Source: Rhizocola hellebori
GTDB lineage: Bacteria; Actinomycetota; Actinomycetes; Mycobacteriales; Micromonosporaceae
Length of the DNA: 64,000 bases
NCBI RefSeq assembly: GCF_016862955.1
Contig: NZ_BONY01000019.1
Span: 1 to 64,000, forward strand
Direction: 5' to 3'
The notes below the pieces were generated by a model. It did no database searches, had not been told where the DNA came from, and was given only the letters and a program-made list of their open reading frames with translations. Shown here one piece after another: positions 17,697 to 25,184 of the stretch. How positions within the stretch are numbered: the first letter of the stretch is position 1; the number at the start of each line of letters is the position of its first letter. The position numbers were made by a program, and so were the translations under genes.

Positions 17697-17831
17697 CTAG
17701 TCCATGGGATTTCCGGTGCCCGGCACCGGGTCGATGGTGATCCATACGACGATCGTGACGATCCACGCCACCGCGATCACTACCAGGATCAGCGGCGCGT
17801 AGCGGCGTAACCATCCGCGTGAACCTTTCAT
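17697..17831 (-). CDS. small single-pass membrane protein upstream of corA
   Basis: A 44-residue protein. The ATG at 17831 has an excellent ribosome binding site (AGGAGGG, 6-7 bases upstream). It has a basic N-terminus (KGSRGWLRR), one hydrophobic helix of about 22 residues (LILVVIAVAWIVTIVVWI) and a short acidic tail. The stop is 30 bases before the corA start on the same strand. I do not recognise a family; co-transcription suggests a small partner or regulator of the transporter. Confidence 0.68.
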   Translation of the reverse strand: MKGSRGWLRRYAPLILVVIAVAWIVTIVVWITIDPVPGTGNPMD

Positions 17832-17989
17832 CACGTCCCTCCTGTTGGCCGCCTCGAAGCCATCCAACCATGACTGCGGCCAGCACCCGAGACACGCCCG
17901 CGCACACCTTCGGCTGGTTTGGTGGGACGCATCAGCTTGGACGATCGGGTCGACTGGCCGGTGAGGGAGGTGGATCTGCGTGCTCGACA

Positions 17990-20458
17990 ATGGCGGGCAT
18001 GGGGTGGGATCGATGGCTGGTGGGCCGAATCCGGCGGGGCGCGGGCGCGGCGGGCGCCTCGGCGGCCCTGGCGGTGCTGGTGGGCGGGGTGACCGGCTTG
18101 TTGCAGGACCGTCCCGGCGTGGCGGTCGCCGTGACGGTGGTGGCGGCACTGGTGGTGGGTGGGGTGACGGCGCTGGCCGGCAACACCTCGGCCGTGTCAC
18201 CACCCGTGCCGTGGCGATCAGACGCGCAGCTGGCGGTGGCCGGGCCGTGGAACGTTCCCGGCCCGGTCGCGGGGTTCACCGGGCGGGAAGGGGAGCTGGC
18301 CGCGCTGGCGAAGGCGTTGCGGGGGCGGCGGGTGCGGATCGCCGCGCTGCACGGCTTGGGAGGGATGGGCAAGACCCAGGTGGCGCTGCGGTACGCCGCC
18401 GACCTCGCCGACGCCGAGGAGGTGACGGTGGGCTGGCTGATGACGGCGAGCTCGCGAGCCCTCGTGGTGGATGGGCTGGCCCGCCTCGCGCCGGGGCTGG
18501 GACTGCCACAGGTCGCCGACACGCGTGACGCGGCGACCGCGGTGCTGGCCGAGCTGGGCCGCCGGTCCGGCTGGCTGCTGATCTACGACGACGTCACCGC
18601 GGCGCGGGACGTGGCTGGGTTGCTGCCGGTCGCCGGGGACGGCAGAGTCGTGATCACTTCGCGGTACAGCGCTTGGCGCGACCGCATCAGAGCGCTGCCG
18701 GTGCATCGCCTCGACCAGGAGGCCGCGGTGGCTTTCTTGCTGGATCGCACCGGCGACGCCGATCGCGAAGCAGCGGTGGTCCTGGCCGAGCGGCTGGGTG
18801 GGTTGCCGCTGGCCCTGGAGCAGGCCGCGGCGTACTGCCTGGGCGGGATCACCCTGGCGGGCTATCTGCGCCGGTACGACCGCGAGCCGATGCGGCTGCT
18901 GGGTTTGGGCCAGCCCTTGGGTCGCGAGCCGGTGGCGCGGACTTGGGCGGTGAGCATCCGGCGCGTCCGCAGGCAGCACCGGGCGGCGGTGGATTTGTTG
19001 CGCCTGCTGGCATTCGTCGCGCCGGCGCCGCTTCCTTCGCCGGTGCTGGGCGCGGCCCCCGAGCTGCTGCCCGCCAGGTTGCGCCGGCTGGTGCCGGACA
19101 CGGTCGGGTTCGATGGCGCGGTGCGGGTGCTGGCGGATCTGTCATTGCTGACCTCGACCGCGTCCGGGGTGACGGTGCACGCGTTGGTGCAGACCGTGGT
19201 GCGCGGCCAGCTTCCGGCCCGGTCACGGTGGCGGCGAGACCGGGCCGCCTGGGCCGACACGGCGGCGCTGATGCTGATCGCGGGATTCCCGACCGGAGGG
19301 CACACCGCCGACCGGTGGGACCGGTGCGCTGAGCTGCGCCCCCATCTGGAAGCCGTGCTCCTGCACGACCTGCCGCCGGTGACAGCCGCGACCCTGCAAT
19401 ATGTACTCGCCCAATATCTTGAGGACCGCGGCGACTATCCCACCGCTCGGAACCTGATGGAGCAGTCCGTTTCCGCCCGCAAGCGAGCGCTTGGGGAGCA
19501 GCATCCGCTGACATTGGCGTCGATGAACGGTCTGGCGGCGGTGCTCAGCGATCTGGGCGAACTGCCCGAAGCACGAACCCTGCACGAGCAGACCATGCTG
19601 TCCCGGCAGCGGGTGCTGGGTGGCGAACATCCGGAAACGCTGGAGTCCATGAACAGCCTGGCCAGGGTACAGCGCGCCATGGGCGACCTGGCTGCGGCAA
19701 AGAGCCTGCTTGACCAAACCCTGCTGGTGCGGCAGCGGGTGCTGGGCGAGGAGCACCCCGACACACTGGCGTCGATGAACAACCTCGCCATCACGCTGCG
19801 CGGCCTCGGGGACCTGGCGGCGTCGCGATCCCTGCACCAGCAGACACTCCAGGCCCGGCAGCGGGTGCTGGGCGAGGAGCACCCCGAAACGTTGGCATCA
19901 ATGAACAATCTGGCCGTGATGCTGCGCCTGCTTGGTGATCTGGCTCAGTCGCGGACCCTGCTGGAGCGCACCTTGACCCTGCGCAAACGCGTGCTGGGCG
20001 AGGAGCATCCGGAAACCGTGGCGTCGATGAACAATCTCGCCGAGACCTTGCGTGACCTGGGCGACCTGCCGAGTGCGCGAGCCCTGCACGAGCTTGCCCT
20101 GACCATGTTCCGGCGCGAGGTCGGCGAGGATCACCTGTACACGCTGAACTCGATGAACAACCTAGCCAGGACGCTGCACGAGATGGGTGATCTGGCCTGG
20201 GCGCGGACGCTGCACGAGCAGGCCCTGGCCCAGCGGCGGCGGGTGCTGGGCGCCGAACACCCCTCCACGCTGACCTCCATGAACGACCTTGCCCTGGTAC
20301 TTGCCGACGCGGGCGACACCGACGAGGCGCGGACGCTGCACGAGCAGACCCTGGCGTTGCGGCGGCGGGTGCTGGGCGAGGAACACCCGGACACGCTGGC
20401 GTCCATAGCGAACCTCGAGGCGCTCGATGGGCAAAGCGATGACCCGGACGGCGGGTAG
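17990..20458 (+). CDS. membrane-anchored STAND (NB-ARC) NTPase with TPR array
   Basis: An 822-residue protein. The ATG at 17990 is chosen because earlier starts would overlap the promoter of the divergent small gene; no start is well supported by a ribosome binding site. Residues about 10-70 hold two hydrophobic segments, then an NB-ARC/STAND NTPase (P-loop GLGGMGKT with Lys128; Walker B LLIYDDV; GLPLALEQAAAY), a linker, and from about 525 at least eight nearly identical 42-residue tetratricopeptide repeats of the RVLGEEHPDTLASMNNLA type. Such proteins act as signal-sensing switches (regulation, defence or cell death); no effector domain is visible. It stands alone on its strand between the corA pair and an F420-type gene. 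Confidence 0.85.
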   Translation: MAGMGWDRWLVGRIRRGAGAAGASAALAVLVGGVTGLLQDRPGVAVAVTVVAALVVGGVTALAGNTSAVSPPVPWRSDAQLAVAGPWNVPGPVAGFTGREGELAALAKALRGRRVRIAALHGLGGMGKTQVALRYAADLADAEEVTVGWLMTASSRALVVDGLARLAPGLGLPQVADTRDAATAVLAELGRRSGWLLIYDDVTAARDVAGLLPVAGDGRVVITSRYSAWRDRIRALPVHRLDQEAAVAFLLDRTGDADREAAVVLAERLGGLPLALEQAAAYCLGGITLAGYLRRYDREPMRLLGLGQPLGREPVARTWAVSIRRVRRQHRAAVDLLRLLAFVAPAPLPSPVLGAAPELLPARLRRLVPDTVGFDGAVRVLADLSLLTSTASGVTVHALVQTVVRGQLPARSRWRRDRAAWADTAALMLIAGFPTGGHTADRWDRCAELRPHLEAVLLHDLPPVTAATLQYVLAQYLEDRGDYPTARNLMEQSVSARKRALGEQHPLTLASMNGLAAVLSDLGELPEARTLHEQTMLSRQRVLGGEHPETLESMNSLARVQRAMGDLAAAKSLLDQTLLVRQRVLGEEHPDTLASMNNLAITLRGLGDLAASRSLHQQTLQARQRVLGEEHPETLASMNNLAVMLRLLGDLAQSRTLLERTLTLRKRVLGEEHPETVASMNNLAETLRDLGDLPSARALHELALTMFRREVGEDHLYTLNSMNNLARTLHEMGDLAWARTLHEQALAQRRRVLGAEHPSTLTSMNDLALVLADAGDTDEARTLHEQTLALRRRVLGEEHPDTLASIANLEALDGQSDDPDGG

Positions 20459-20514
20459 GCCAAAGCTTCCGGCGCGGCCAACACAGGTAGCCTTTCATGG
20501 GAAATGGGTGAGGG

Positions 20515-21000
20515 GTGGCTGGCGTGTCGGATGAGCGGGTGCGAAAGCCGAGGCTTCCTCCTCGCTGGTTCGTTCGCGCCGCCTGGTATGTGCATCGCGC
20601 GGTGTATCGCGTTGCCGGTGGCCGAATGGCGCTGTGGCGTCCGAAGGCTCATCGCTGGGGCACGCTGCGCCTGACCACGGTCGGCCGCCGCACGGCGCGG
20701 GAACGCAGCGTGATCATCGCGTACTTCGAAGACGGCCCGGACCTGATTGCGATGGCGATGAACGGCTGGGCGGCGGGCGAGCCCGCGTGGTGGCTCAATC
20801 TTCAGGCCCATCCCGACGCGAAAGTCGACCTGGTCGATGGGCCTCGCCTGGTGAGAGCGCGTGCGGCGCAGGGCGACGAGCGGTCACGCCTGTGGGCGAG
20901 GTGGCGGGAGCTTGGGGCGCACCTGGATGGCTATGCGGCCCTTCGGCCGTCGCAGACCGCGGTCGTGGTGCTGGCGCCCAGGCCAGATCCCGGTCCCTGA
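20515..21000 (+). CDS. nitroreductase/deazaflavin (F420)-dependent oxidoreductase family protein
   Basis: A 161-residue protein of the Ddn-like split beta-barrel family. It has the family pattern of a basic amphipathic N-terminus, LRLTTVGRRTARERSV, then DGPDLIAMAMNG and EPAWWLNLQAHPDAKV. Members use F420H2 or quinones; substrate unknown. Start is GTG 20515 or GTG 20524. A paralogue is at 39634-40122. Confidence 0.82.
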   Translation: MAGVSDERVRKPRLPPRWFVRAAWYVHRAVYRVAGGRMALWRPKAHRWGTLRLTTVGRRTARERSVIIAYFEDGPDLIAMAMNGWAAGEPAWWLNLQAHPDAKVDLVDGPRLVRARAAQGDERSRLWARWRELGAHLDGYAALRPSQTAVVVLAPRPDPGP

Positions 21001-21025
21001 CACCGATACCGACACAGGAGGATGG

Positions 21026-21895
21026 GTGCAGATTCCGAAATTCTGGGCCGCGGTCGAAGGTTCGGCGACCGGTCCGCGCGGGGAGCGCCTGTTTCGGCGG
21101 GTGTGGGGATGGTCGGTGTCCTCCGCGGCCGAGGCGATGGCCGTTGCGCAGGAACGGCTGCGATCGACGCTGGCCGACATCCGATCCGGGGCGAAGGTGG
21201 GCGGCTACTATCCACGGGTTCCGCTGCGCGAGCCCATAGTGGACGAGCTGTCCGCAGACGGCGAGCAATTCCTTGTGGTGACCCGCAACCGGTACGGGGC
21301 CGAAATCCTCAACACCGACCGGGTCCTGATCGCCGACGTCGATCTGCCCGAGCTGGAGCAGCAGCGCTCCGGCGGGCTTCTCCGGCGCATGTTCCGGCGG
21401 TCTGCGCCCCAGGACGACCCTTCGCCTGAGCCGGCATCGGTCACGCAACGCCTTGGCACGCTGGCGAGCTGGGCCGACGCCCACCCGAGCCTGGGTGTCA
21501 TCGTCTACCGCACCGCCTCCGGGCTGCGGGTGTTCGTCACCGGCGTCAGCGAGCCCGCGACGTCGGCCCATGGGGCACAGATCCTGGCCGAGCTGGACAC
21601 CGACCCGATCTACCGCGAGCTGTGCCGCACCCACGGGACGTTTCGCGCCCGGCTGACTCCCAAACCGTGGCGCCTGCCGGGCCTGAAAGCACCGCGCGAC
21701 CGCTGGCCATTCCTGGATGACGGTGCGCAACGTCGCTTCCAGCGCTGGCTTGACACCTATGAAGCCGACGCCCGCGATTACGCGGTGTGCCGCCGGCTCG
21801 CGGCCCATGGCCCGGCACCGTCTGCATTGGAGGCACAGATCATCGGGTTCCACGACGATCGCACCCGGGTCGCCGCGGCCCTCCCGCTCGCCTGA
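21026..21895 (+). CDS. conserved hypothetical protein
   Basis: A 289-residue protein of no family I recognise. The GTG at 21026 has a perfect AGGAGGA ribosome binding site 3-4 bases upstream. The sequence is soluble, with an N-terminal amphipathic stretch (SAAEAMAVAQERL), a central Pro-rich linker after an Arg-rich patch (RRMFRRSAP), and a C-terminal part ending in a helix-rich segment with RFQRWLDTYEADARDY. It is 11 bases upstream of the FAD oxidoreductase gene, so the two are probably co-expressed. Confidence 0.7.
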   Translation: MQIPKFWAAVEGSATGPRGERLFRRVWGWSVSSAAEAMAVAQERLRSTLADIRSGAKVGGYYPRVPLREPIVDELSADGEQFLVVTRNRYGAEILNTDRVLIADVDLPELEQQRSGGLLRRMFRRSAPQDDPSPEPASVTQRLGTLASWADAHPSLGVIVYRTASGLRVFVTGVSEPATSAHGAQILAELDTDPIYRELCRTHGTFRARLTPKPWRLPGLKAPRDRWPFLDDGAQRRFQRWLDTYEADARDYAVCRRLAAHGPAPSALEAQIIGFHDDRTRVAAALPLA

Positions 21896-21906
21896 AGGAG
21901 GTCGTG

Positions 21907-23142
21907 GTGCAAACCAGTTCGCTTTGGCAGAGCGGGTCGCGGGCCGTTGTCGGCTCCGGTGAGCCGCCCCGCGAGGCCGACTTCGTGGTCGTGGGCGCGG
22001 GCCTGCTCGGCGCGATGTGTGCCTACTGGCTGGCCCGAGCGGGAAGCAGCGTCGTTGTGGTGGAACGGCATGCCGTCGCGTGGGGCGCTACCGGGCGCAA
22101 CAGCGGTCTGGTCATACCCACCACCGCCGAGGCCTACGATCAGGCGGTGCTGCGGCTGGGAGCGCCGACCGCGATGGCCATTCGCCAGCTTGCCGCGGAA
22201 GGCGCCGGCCTGCTCGGTCAGGTTGTCGAAGAGGAACATCTCACGGCCGAGTATCGACCCGGTGTCTTCCTCCAGCTCGCCACCGGCGAAGAAGACGCGG
22301 CGAGCTGTCTGGCCGACATCGAAGCGACGCGGCGGCACGGGTTCGAGGCCGCCTGGCTCGACCGCGACCAGCTTCAGCCCCGAATCGGCACCCGGCTGAG
22401 CGACACCATTCCCGGCGCGATGATGCTGCCCGGCGCGACGGTGAATTCTGTTGCCCTCGTTGACGGCGTCGCCGCCGCGGCGCAGCGGCACGGGGCGATA
22501 ATCTGCACAGGCGTTGCTGTAGAAGCAATCCGGGCCATCGGCGGCGGTAAGGTATCGGTCGAAACCAGCCATGGAAACATCACCGCACGCATCGTGGTGG
22601 CGGCGGTAAATGCCTGGCTTTCCGAGCTGTTTCCTTTGCTGGGCAAGGTGATTCGTCCGGTGCAGGGTCAGCTCATCGCGACCCAGCCGATGCCCGCCAT
22701 GTTTGACTGCGGCATGGCCGCCCAAGTCACCGCCCACGGCGAGTACTGGCAGCAGATGCCCGATGGCACGATCCTGCTCGGCGGATGCCGCAGTGTCGGC
22801 GCACCGGTGACCGACGCCACCGCGCAGGTCCCGCAGCCCGAAGTTCATCAAGCGCTGCAAGGCATCCTGCCATCGTTGTTCCCCGACCTCACCGAGATCG
22901 GCGTCCAGCGCGGCTGGGCCGGAGCGATGGCCTTCACCCCCGACTGGATTCCGATCGTCGACGAAATTGACGAATCGCTCTGGGCGGTCGGCGGCTTCAG
23001 CGGGCACGGCATGCCCTTCGGAGCCAGCATCGGCAAGCTTCTGGCCGCACACCTCACCGGCGGCAGCCCGCTGGCCAACCTGACCCACCTCCGGCTGGAC
23101 CGCCCGACGCTGCCGGATCCGGAAGCTGAACAACTTCGATAG
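21907..23142 (+). CDS. FAD-dependent oxidoreductase (DAO family)
   Basis: A 411-residue DAO-type flavoprotein related to glycine/D-amino-acid and sarcosine oxidases. The FAD-binding Rossmann motif is VVVGAGLLGAMCAYWLARAG near residue 27, followed by the acidic strand end VVVVERH. The C-terminal FAD contact is AVGGFSGHGMPFGASIGK. Substrate not predictable. The GTG at 21907 sits 5 bases after AAGGAGG; the GTG at 21904 would be too close. Downstream is an intergenic stretch leading into the tRNA island. Confidence 0.88.
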   Translation: MQTSSLWQSGSRAVVGSGEPPREADFVVVGAGLLGAMCAYWLARAGSSVVVVERHAVAWGATGRNSGLVIPTTAEAYDQAVLRLGAPTAMAIRQLAAEGAGLLGQVVEEEHLTAEYRPGVFLQLATGEEDAASCLADIEATRRHGFEAAWLDRDQLQPRIGTRLSDTIPGAMMLPGATVNSVALVDGVAAAAQRHGAIICTGVAVEAIRAIGGGKVSVETSHGNITARIVVAAVNAWLSELFPLLGKVIRPVQGQLIATQPMPAMFDCGMAAQVTAHGEYWQQMPDGTILLGGCRSVGAPVTDATAQVPQPEVHQALQGILPSLFPDLTEIGVQRGWAGAMAFTPDWIPIVDEIDESLWAVGGFSGHGMPFGASIGKLLAAHLTGGSPLANLTHLRLDRPTLPDPEAEQLR

Positions 23143-23178
23143 CCCGCAAATCTGACCCACATTCGATTCGAAAAGGTG

Positions 23179-23208
23179 TTGCCAAGGCGATCGCGTTGCC
23201 TCTACCTT
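23179..23208 (+). promoter_or_regulatory. candidate promoter in front of the tRNA island
   Basis: TTGCCA (23179-23184), 18-base spacer, TACCTT (23203-23208). It precedes a short reading frame with a good ribosome binding site and a factor-independent terminator, so it probably starts a short transcript. Confidence 0.45.
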
Positions 23209-23244
23209 GATGTCCAGACGTTTTCAGACCAAGGAGAATCCGCG

Positions 23245-23370
23245 ATGTTTACGCAGAAAGCCACACGGCCGCAGCAGCTCACGCTGTGCGGTTGGTCGGC
23301 CCTGCACCTCGCGGTCCGACACAATCTGTCCGGCAGCAGGATCGAATATCCGGCCCGGCGGCAAACCTAG
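23245..23370 (+). CDS. possible 41-residue peptide in a short promoter-terminator unit
   Basis: The ATG at 23245 has AAGGAGA 8 bases upstream and opens a 41-codon frame (MFTQKATRPQQ..., basic, one Cys, no membrane helix). It ends at TAG 20 bases before a strong terminator. I recognise no family. It could be a real microprotein, a leader peptide, or a chance frame within a small RNA expressed at the head of the tRNA island. Confidence 0.4.
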   Translation: MFTQKATRPQQLTLCGWSALHLAVRHNLSGSRIEYPARRQT

Positions 23371-23390
23371 GCGCATACTCATGCGACTTA

Positions 23391-23432
23391 CGCCGCCCGC
23401 CGGAATCCCGGCCCCGGGCGGCGTTTTTGTTT
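23391..23432 (+). terminator. rho-independent terminator
   Basis: Perfect 9-bp stem CGCCGCCCG / CGGGCGGCG (23391-23399 and 23415-23423) followed by TTTTTGTTTTC. One of the few hairpins in this window with a true U-tract. It ends the short unit ahead of tRNA-Trp. Confidence 0.85.
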
Positions 23433-23449
23433 TCCTCCAACGTTTTCCT

Positions 23450-23524
23450 ATGGGTGTAGCTCAGCACGGTCAGAGCGCTGGTCTCCAAAACCAGATGTCG
23501 CAGGTTCGACTCCTGCCACCCATG
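23450..23524 (+). tRNA. tRNA-Trp (CCA)
   Basis: Folds as a standard cloverleaf: acceptor ATGGGTG / CACCCAT (7 perfect pairs, G73), T8-A9, D-stem GCTC/GAGC, anticodon stem CTGGT/ACCAG with loop CTCCAAA (anticodon CCA), 5-base variable loop, T-arm GCAGG-TTCGACT-CCTGC. 3' CCA is not encoded. The acceptor A1:T72 pair differs from the usual actinobacterial tRNA-Trp, so this may be an accessory copy. Confidence 0.85.
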
Positions 23525-23566
23525 CGCACCAACCCCGGCACGCCGGCGGTATCGAATCTTGAGAAT

Positions 23567-23583
23567 TCCACAGTGGACAGTAT
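23567..23583 (+). repeat. 17-nt inverted repeat, left copy
   Basis: TCCACAGTGGACAGTAT is the exact reverse complement of 26499-26515. The two copies bracket the HNH, tRNA, surface-protein and rtcB genes. The inner CCACAGTGG is itself nearly palindromic. Confidence 0.6.
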
Positions 23584-23589
23584 GAAAAA

Positions 23590-23624
23590 CCCAGGCGGGC
23601 AACGCTATTTGTGCCCGGCCTGGG
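23590..23624 (+). other. stable hairpin between tRNA-Trp and tRNA-Ala
   Basis: CCCAGGC+GGGCA pairs with TGCCC+GCCTGGG (12 pairs, one bulged G at 23617, 10-base loop). There is no U-tract. It may be a processing signal, a terminator for tRNA-Trp, or part of a small RNA ending in the tRNA-Ala-like element 5 bases later. Confidence 0.5.
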
Positions 23625-23628
23625 ATAT

Positions 23629-23703
23629 GGGCCGCACGCCACCGGTGTGCGGGGCTGCCTGGCGTGCAGCCCGTGAACAGTTCGACTCTGTTGCGGTCCA
23701 CCA
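23629..23703 (+). tRNA. tRNA-Ala (GGC)-like gene with degenerate D-arm
   Basis: Acceptor GGGCCGC / GCGGTCC with a G3:U70 pair (the alanine identity element), A73 and encoded CCA (23701-23703). Anticodon stem GCTGC/GCAGC, extendable by two more G-C pairs, has loop CTGGCGT giving anticodon GGC; T-arm AACAG-TTCGACT-CTGTT. The D region is abnormal: A instead of U at position 8 and at best a 3-bp D-stem (CGC/GCG). Either a functional non-canonical tRNA, a decaying one, or a tRNA-like RNA. Confidence 0.55.
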
Positions 23704-23733
23704 TCCACCAACAACGACAGGGAGGTGATTCCG

Positions 23734-24177
23734 GTGGGGGCAGTACTGGTTTTGAACGCCGACCTTGGCCCGCTGCACCGGGTCACCCTGCACCACGCGA
23801 TCCGGATGCTGTGCCGCAGGGTCGCGGTGGTGCACGAATCGGAGCCTGACATACGTATAGGTGTCTTTCCGATGCCGAAGGTGCTGCGGCTGGTGTCCTA
23901 TGTGGTCACCCGCTGGCGATTCAGCTCCGGCCCGGCCTGGTCGCGTGGAGGTGTGCTGCGCCGTGACGGCTGCCGTTGCGCCTACTGCGGTGGCGAGGCC
24001 TTCACGATCGACCACATCCTGCCCAGCTCGCGGGGCGGGCGCAACACCTGGCTCAACACCGTGGCCGCGTGTGCGGCCTGTAATCAGCGCAAGGGCGACC
24101 GCACCCCCGCCGAAGCGGGTATGCGACTGCGGTTCGAGCCCAAGGCACCTTCTTGGCATGCCGCAGTGAAGCGCTGA
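23734..24177 (+). CDS. HNH endonuclease embedded in the tRNA island
   Basis: A 147-residue HNH protein. GTG 23734 is preferred: the anti-Shine-Dalgarno match GGGAGGTGAT ends 5 bases before it, and the protein then opens with the typical VLVLNADLGPL. Zinc-binding CAYCG and CAACN pairs flank the HNH core TIDHILPSSRGG (His94) and NTWLNTVAACAACN. Such proteins are DNA nucleases of varied roles (restriction-like, homing, recombination). It lies between tRNA-like genes on the same strand, suggesting a mobile origin or a part in tRNA-locus exchange; its cleavage target is unknown. Confidence 0.85.
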   Translation: MGAVLVLNADLGPLHRVTLHHAIRMLCRRVAVVHESEPDIRIGVFPMPKVLRLVSYVVTRWRFSSGPAWSRGGVLRRDGCRCAYCGGEAFTIDHILPSSRGGRNTWLNTVAACAACNQRKGDRTPAEAGMRLRFEPKAPSWHAAVKR

Positions 24178-24215
24178 TCGGGTCCGGCGGGACCATCACC
24201 CCCGCCGGCCCCCAA

Positions 24216-24287
24216 TCCCTTGTCGTCTATTCGGTAGGACGCGGCGCTCTGAACGCCGAAGGCGTGGTTCGAATCCATGCGAGGGAG
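24216..24287 (+). tRNA. tRNA-Gln (CTG)
   Basis: Acceptor TCCCTTG / CGAGGGA (one T-G wobble), G73; D-stem GTCT/GGAC with GG in the loop; anticodon stem CGGCG/CGCCG with loop CTCTGAA (anticodon CTG); 4-base variable loop; T-arm CGTGG-TTCGAAT-CCATG. CCA not encoded. A convincing cloverleaf close to normal actinobacterial tRNA-Gln. Confidence 0.87.
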
Positions 24288-24305
24288 CGATACACCAGGA
24301 CCCAT

Positions 24306-24380
24306 GCCCGGGTAGCCCAATTGGTAGGAGGCAACTGGCTTAGAACCAGTGCAGTGCACGTTCGAATCGTGTTCCGGGTA
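24306..24380 (+). tRNA. tRNA with Leu anticodon (TAG) but a short variable loop
   Basis: Acceptor GCCCGGG / TCCGGGT (wobble at both ends), T8-A9, D-stem GCCC with one mismatch, anticodon stem ACTGG/CCAGT with loop CTTAGAA (anticodon TAG, reads CUA), variable loop of only 5 bases, T-arm GCACG-TTCGAAT-CGTGT, A73, no CCA. Bacterial tRNA-Leu normally has a long variable arm, so this class I form is odd. Confidence 0.72.
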
Positions 24381-24396
24381 CGCAGAAATCGTCCAA

Positions 24397-24479
24397 GCGG
24401 GCGCGCCGACGTTGGAGAGTCGGGCCTGGCTGTAAACCAGGTATTTTTTCAGGGGGTTCGAATCCCTCCGCCCGCACCA
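24397..24479 (+). tRNA. tRNA with Tyr anticodon (GTA), abbreviated variable arm, CCA encoded
   Basis: Acceptor GCGGGCG / CGCCCGC (7 pairs), A73 and encoded CCA (24477-24479); D-stem CCGAC/GTCGG; anticodon stem CCTGG/CCAGG with loop CTGTAAA (anticodon GTA); T-arm GGGGG-TTCGAAT-CCCTC. The variable region is 10 bases (T-rich, TATTTTTTCA) with no stem, whereas bacterial tRNA-Tyr has a long structured arm. Position 8 is C rather than U. Confidence 0.7.
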
Positions 24480-24491
24480 CGCTGCTCGCGG

Positions 24492-25115
24492 TCAGGCTCG
24501 TGAGCGGCGACCGACCAGGACGGCGCCGATGCCGAGCGCGACCAGGGCAGCTCCACCAAGCGCCAGCGCAGCGGTCGCTGTCCCGGTCTTGGGCAGCTGG
24601 CCGCCGGCGGGCGCTGGCGACGTGGTCGATGGTGGTGGCTGGCAATCCAGCTCACGTGCGACATACAGACCGTCGTTCAGGTAGGCCAGCGAGGTTTCGA
24701 CAGTGTTTTCGTCCAGCGCCTTGCTCGCGGCCGCCTTGACTTTGGGACCACCGCCCGACAGCGTCCGGGTAATCAGGACCAGCAGATCGTCGGACCACAC
24801 TATCTGCATGCCGTTCTTGAGAAACGCGCGGAGATCCTCCTTGGACCCGTCCAGCGCCTGCTGAGTGGCGTCGGGCAGGCGGGGCAGCGACTCGGCCCGC
24901 GCCGCCGACAGGATCTGGTTTGCCCGGACCCGCACCTCGATGTCGGTGGCTGTGTCAAGATCGATGTCGATAAGCTTTCGCATGTCCCGGTACTCCGGGC
25001 GATCGATCGTTTGGCAAGCCTCGTTCAGCCCGGGCGATCCGGCTTGAGCGGCCGAAGGCGCCGCCAGGATCAGGAGGATCAGAACGGCCAAACCGGCCGG
25101 CAGTTTCCATCGCAT
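24492..25115 (-). CDS. LPxTG-anchored surface protein with ALF-repeat domain
   Basis: A 207-residue exported protein. The ATG at 25115 follows GGGGAGG and opens a signal peptide (MRWKLPAGLAVLILLILAAP). The middle is a short alpha-helical repeat region resembling ALF repeats (Ala-Leu-Phe type, seen around ALDGSKEDLRAFL and ALDENTVETSLAYL). The C-terminus has a Pro/Ser linker, the sortase motif LPKTG, a hydrophobic helix and a RRSRA tail. It should be covalently attached to the wall. It is the only - strand gene in the island and diverges from rtcB; its link to RNA repair, if any, is unclear. Confidence 0.8.
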   Translation of the reverse strand: MRWKLPAGLAVLILLILAAPSAAQAGSPGLNEACQTIDRPEYRDMRKLIDIDLDTATDIEVRVRANQILSAARAESLPRLPDATQQALDGSKEDLRAFLKNGMQIVWSDDLLVLITRTLSGGGPKVKAAASKALDENTVETSLAYLNDGLYVARELDCQPPPSTTSPAPAGGQLPKTGTATAALALGGAALVALGIGAVLVGRRSRA

Positions 25116-25184
25116 GGGTCTTGCCTCCCCGTGATCAATGCAAAACACGAATACTTTATCGCCTCCCTACGGAAAGGCAAGTTC

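Noticed and set aside
19440-20440. CRISPR or satellite-like array suggested by DNA repeats about 126 bases apart
   Set aside because: The period is 42 codons and corresponds to tetratricopeptide repeats in a coding frame; there are no spacers and no cas genes.
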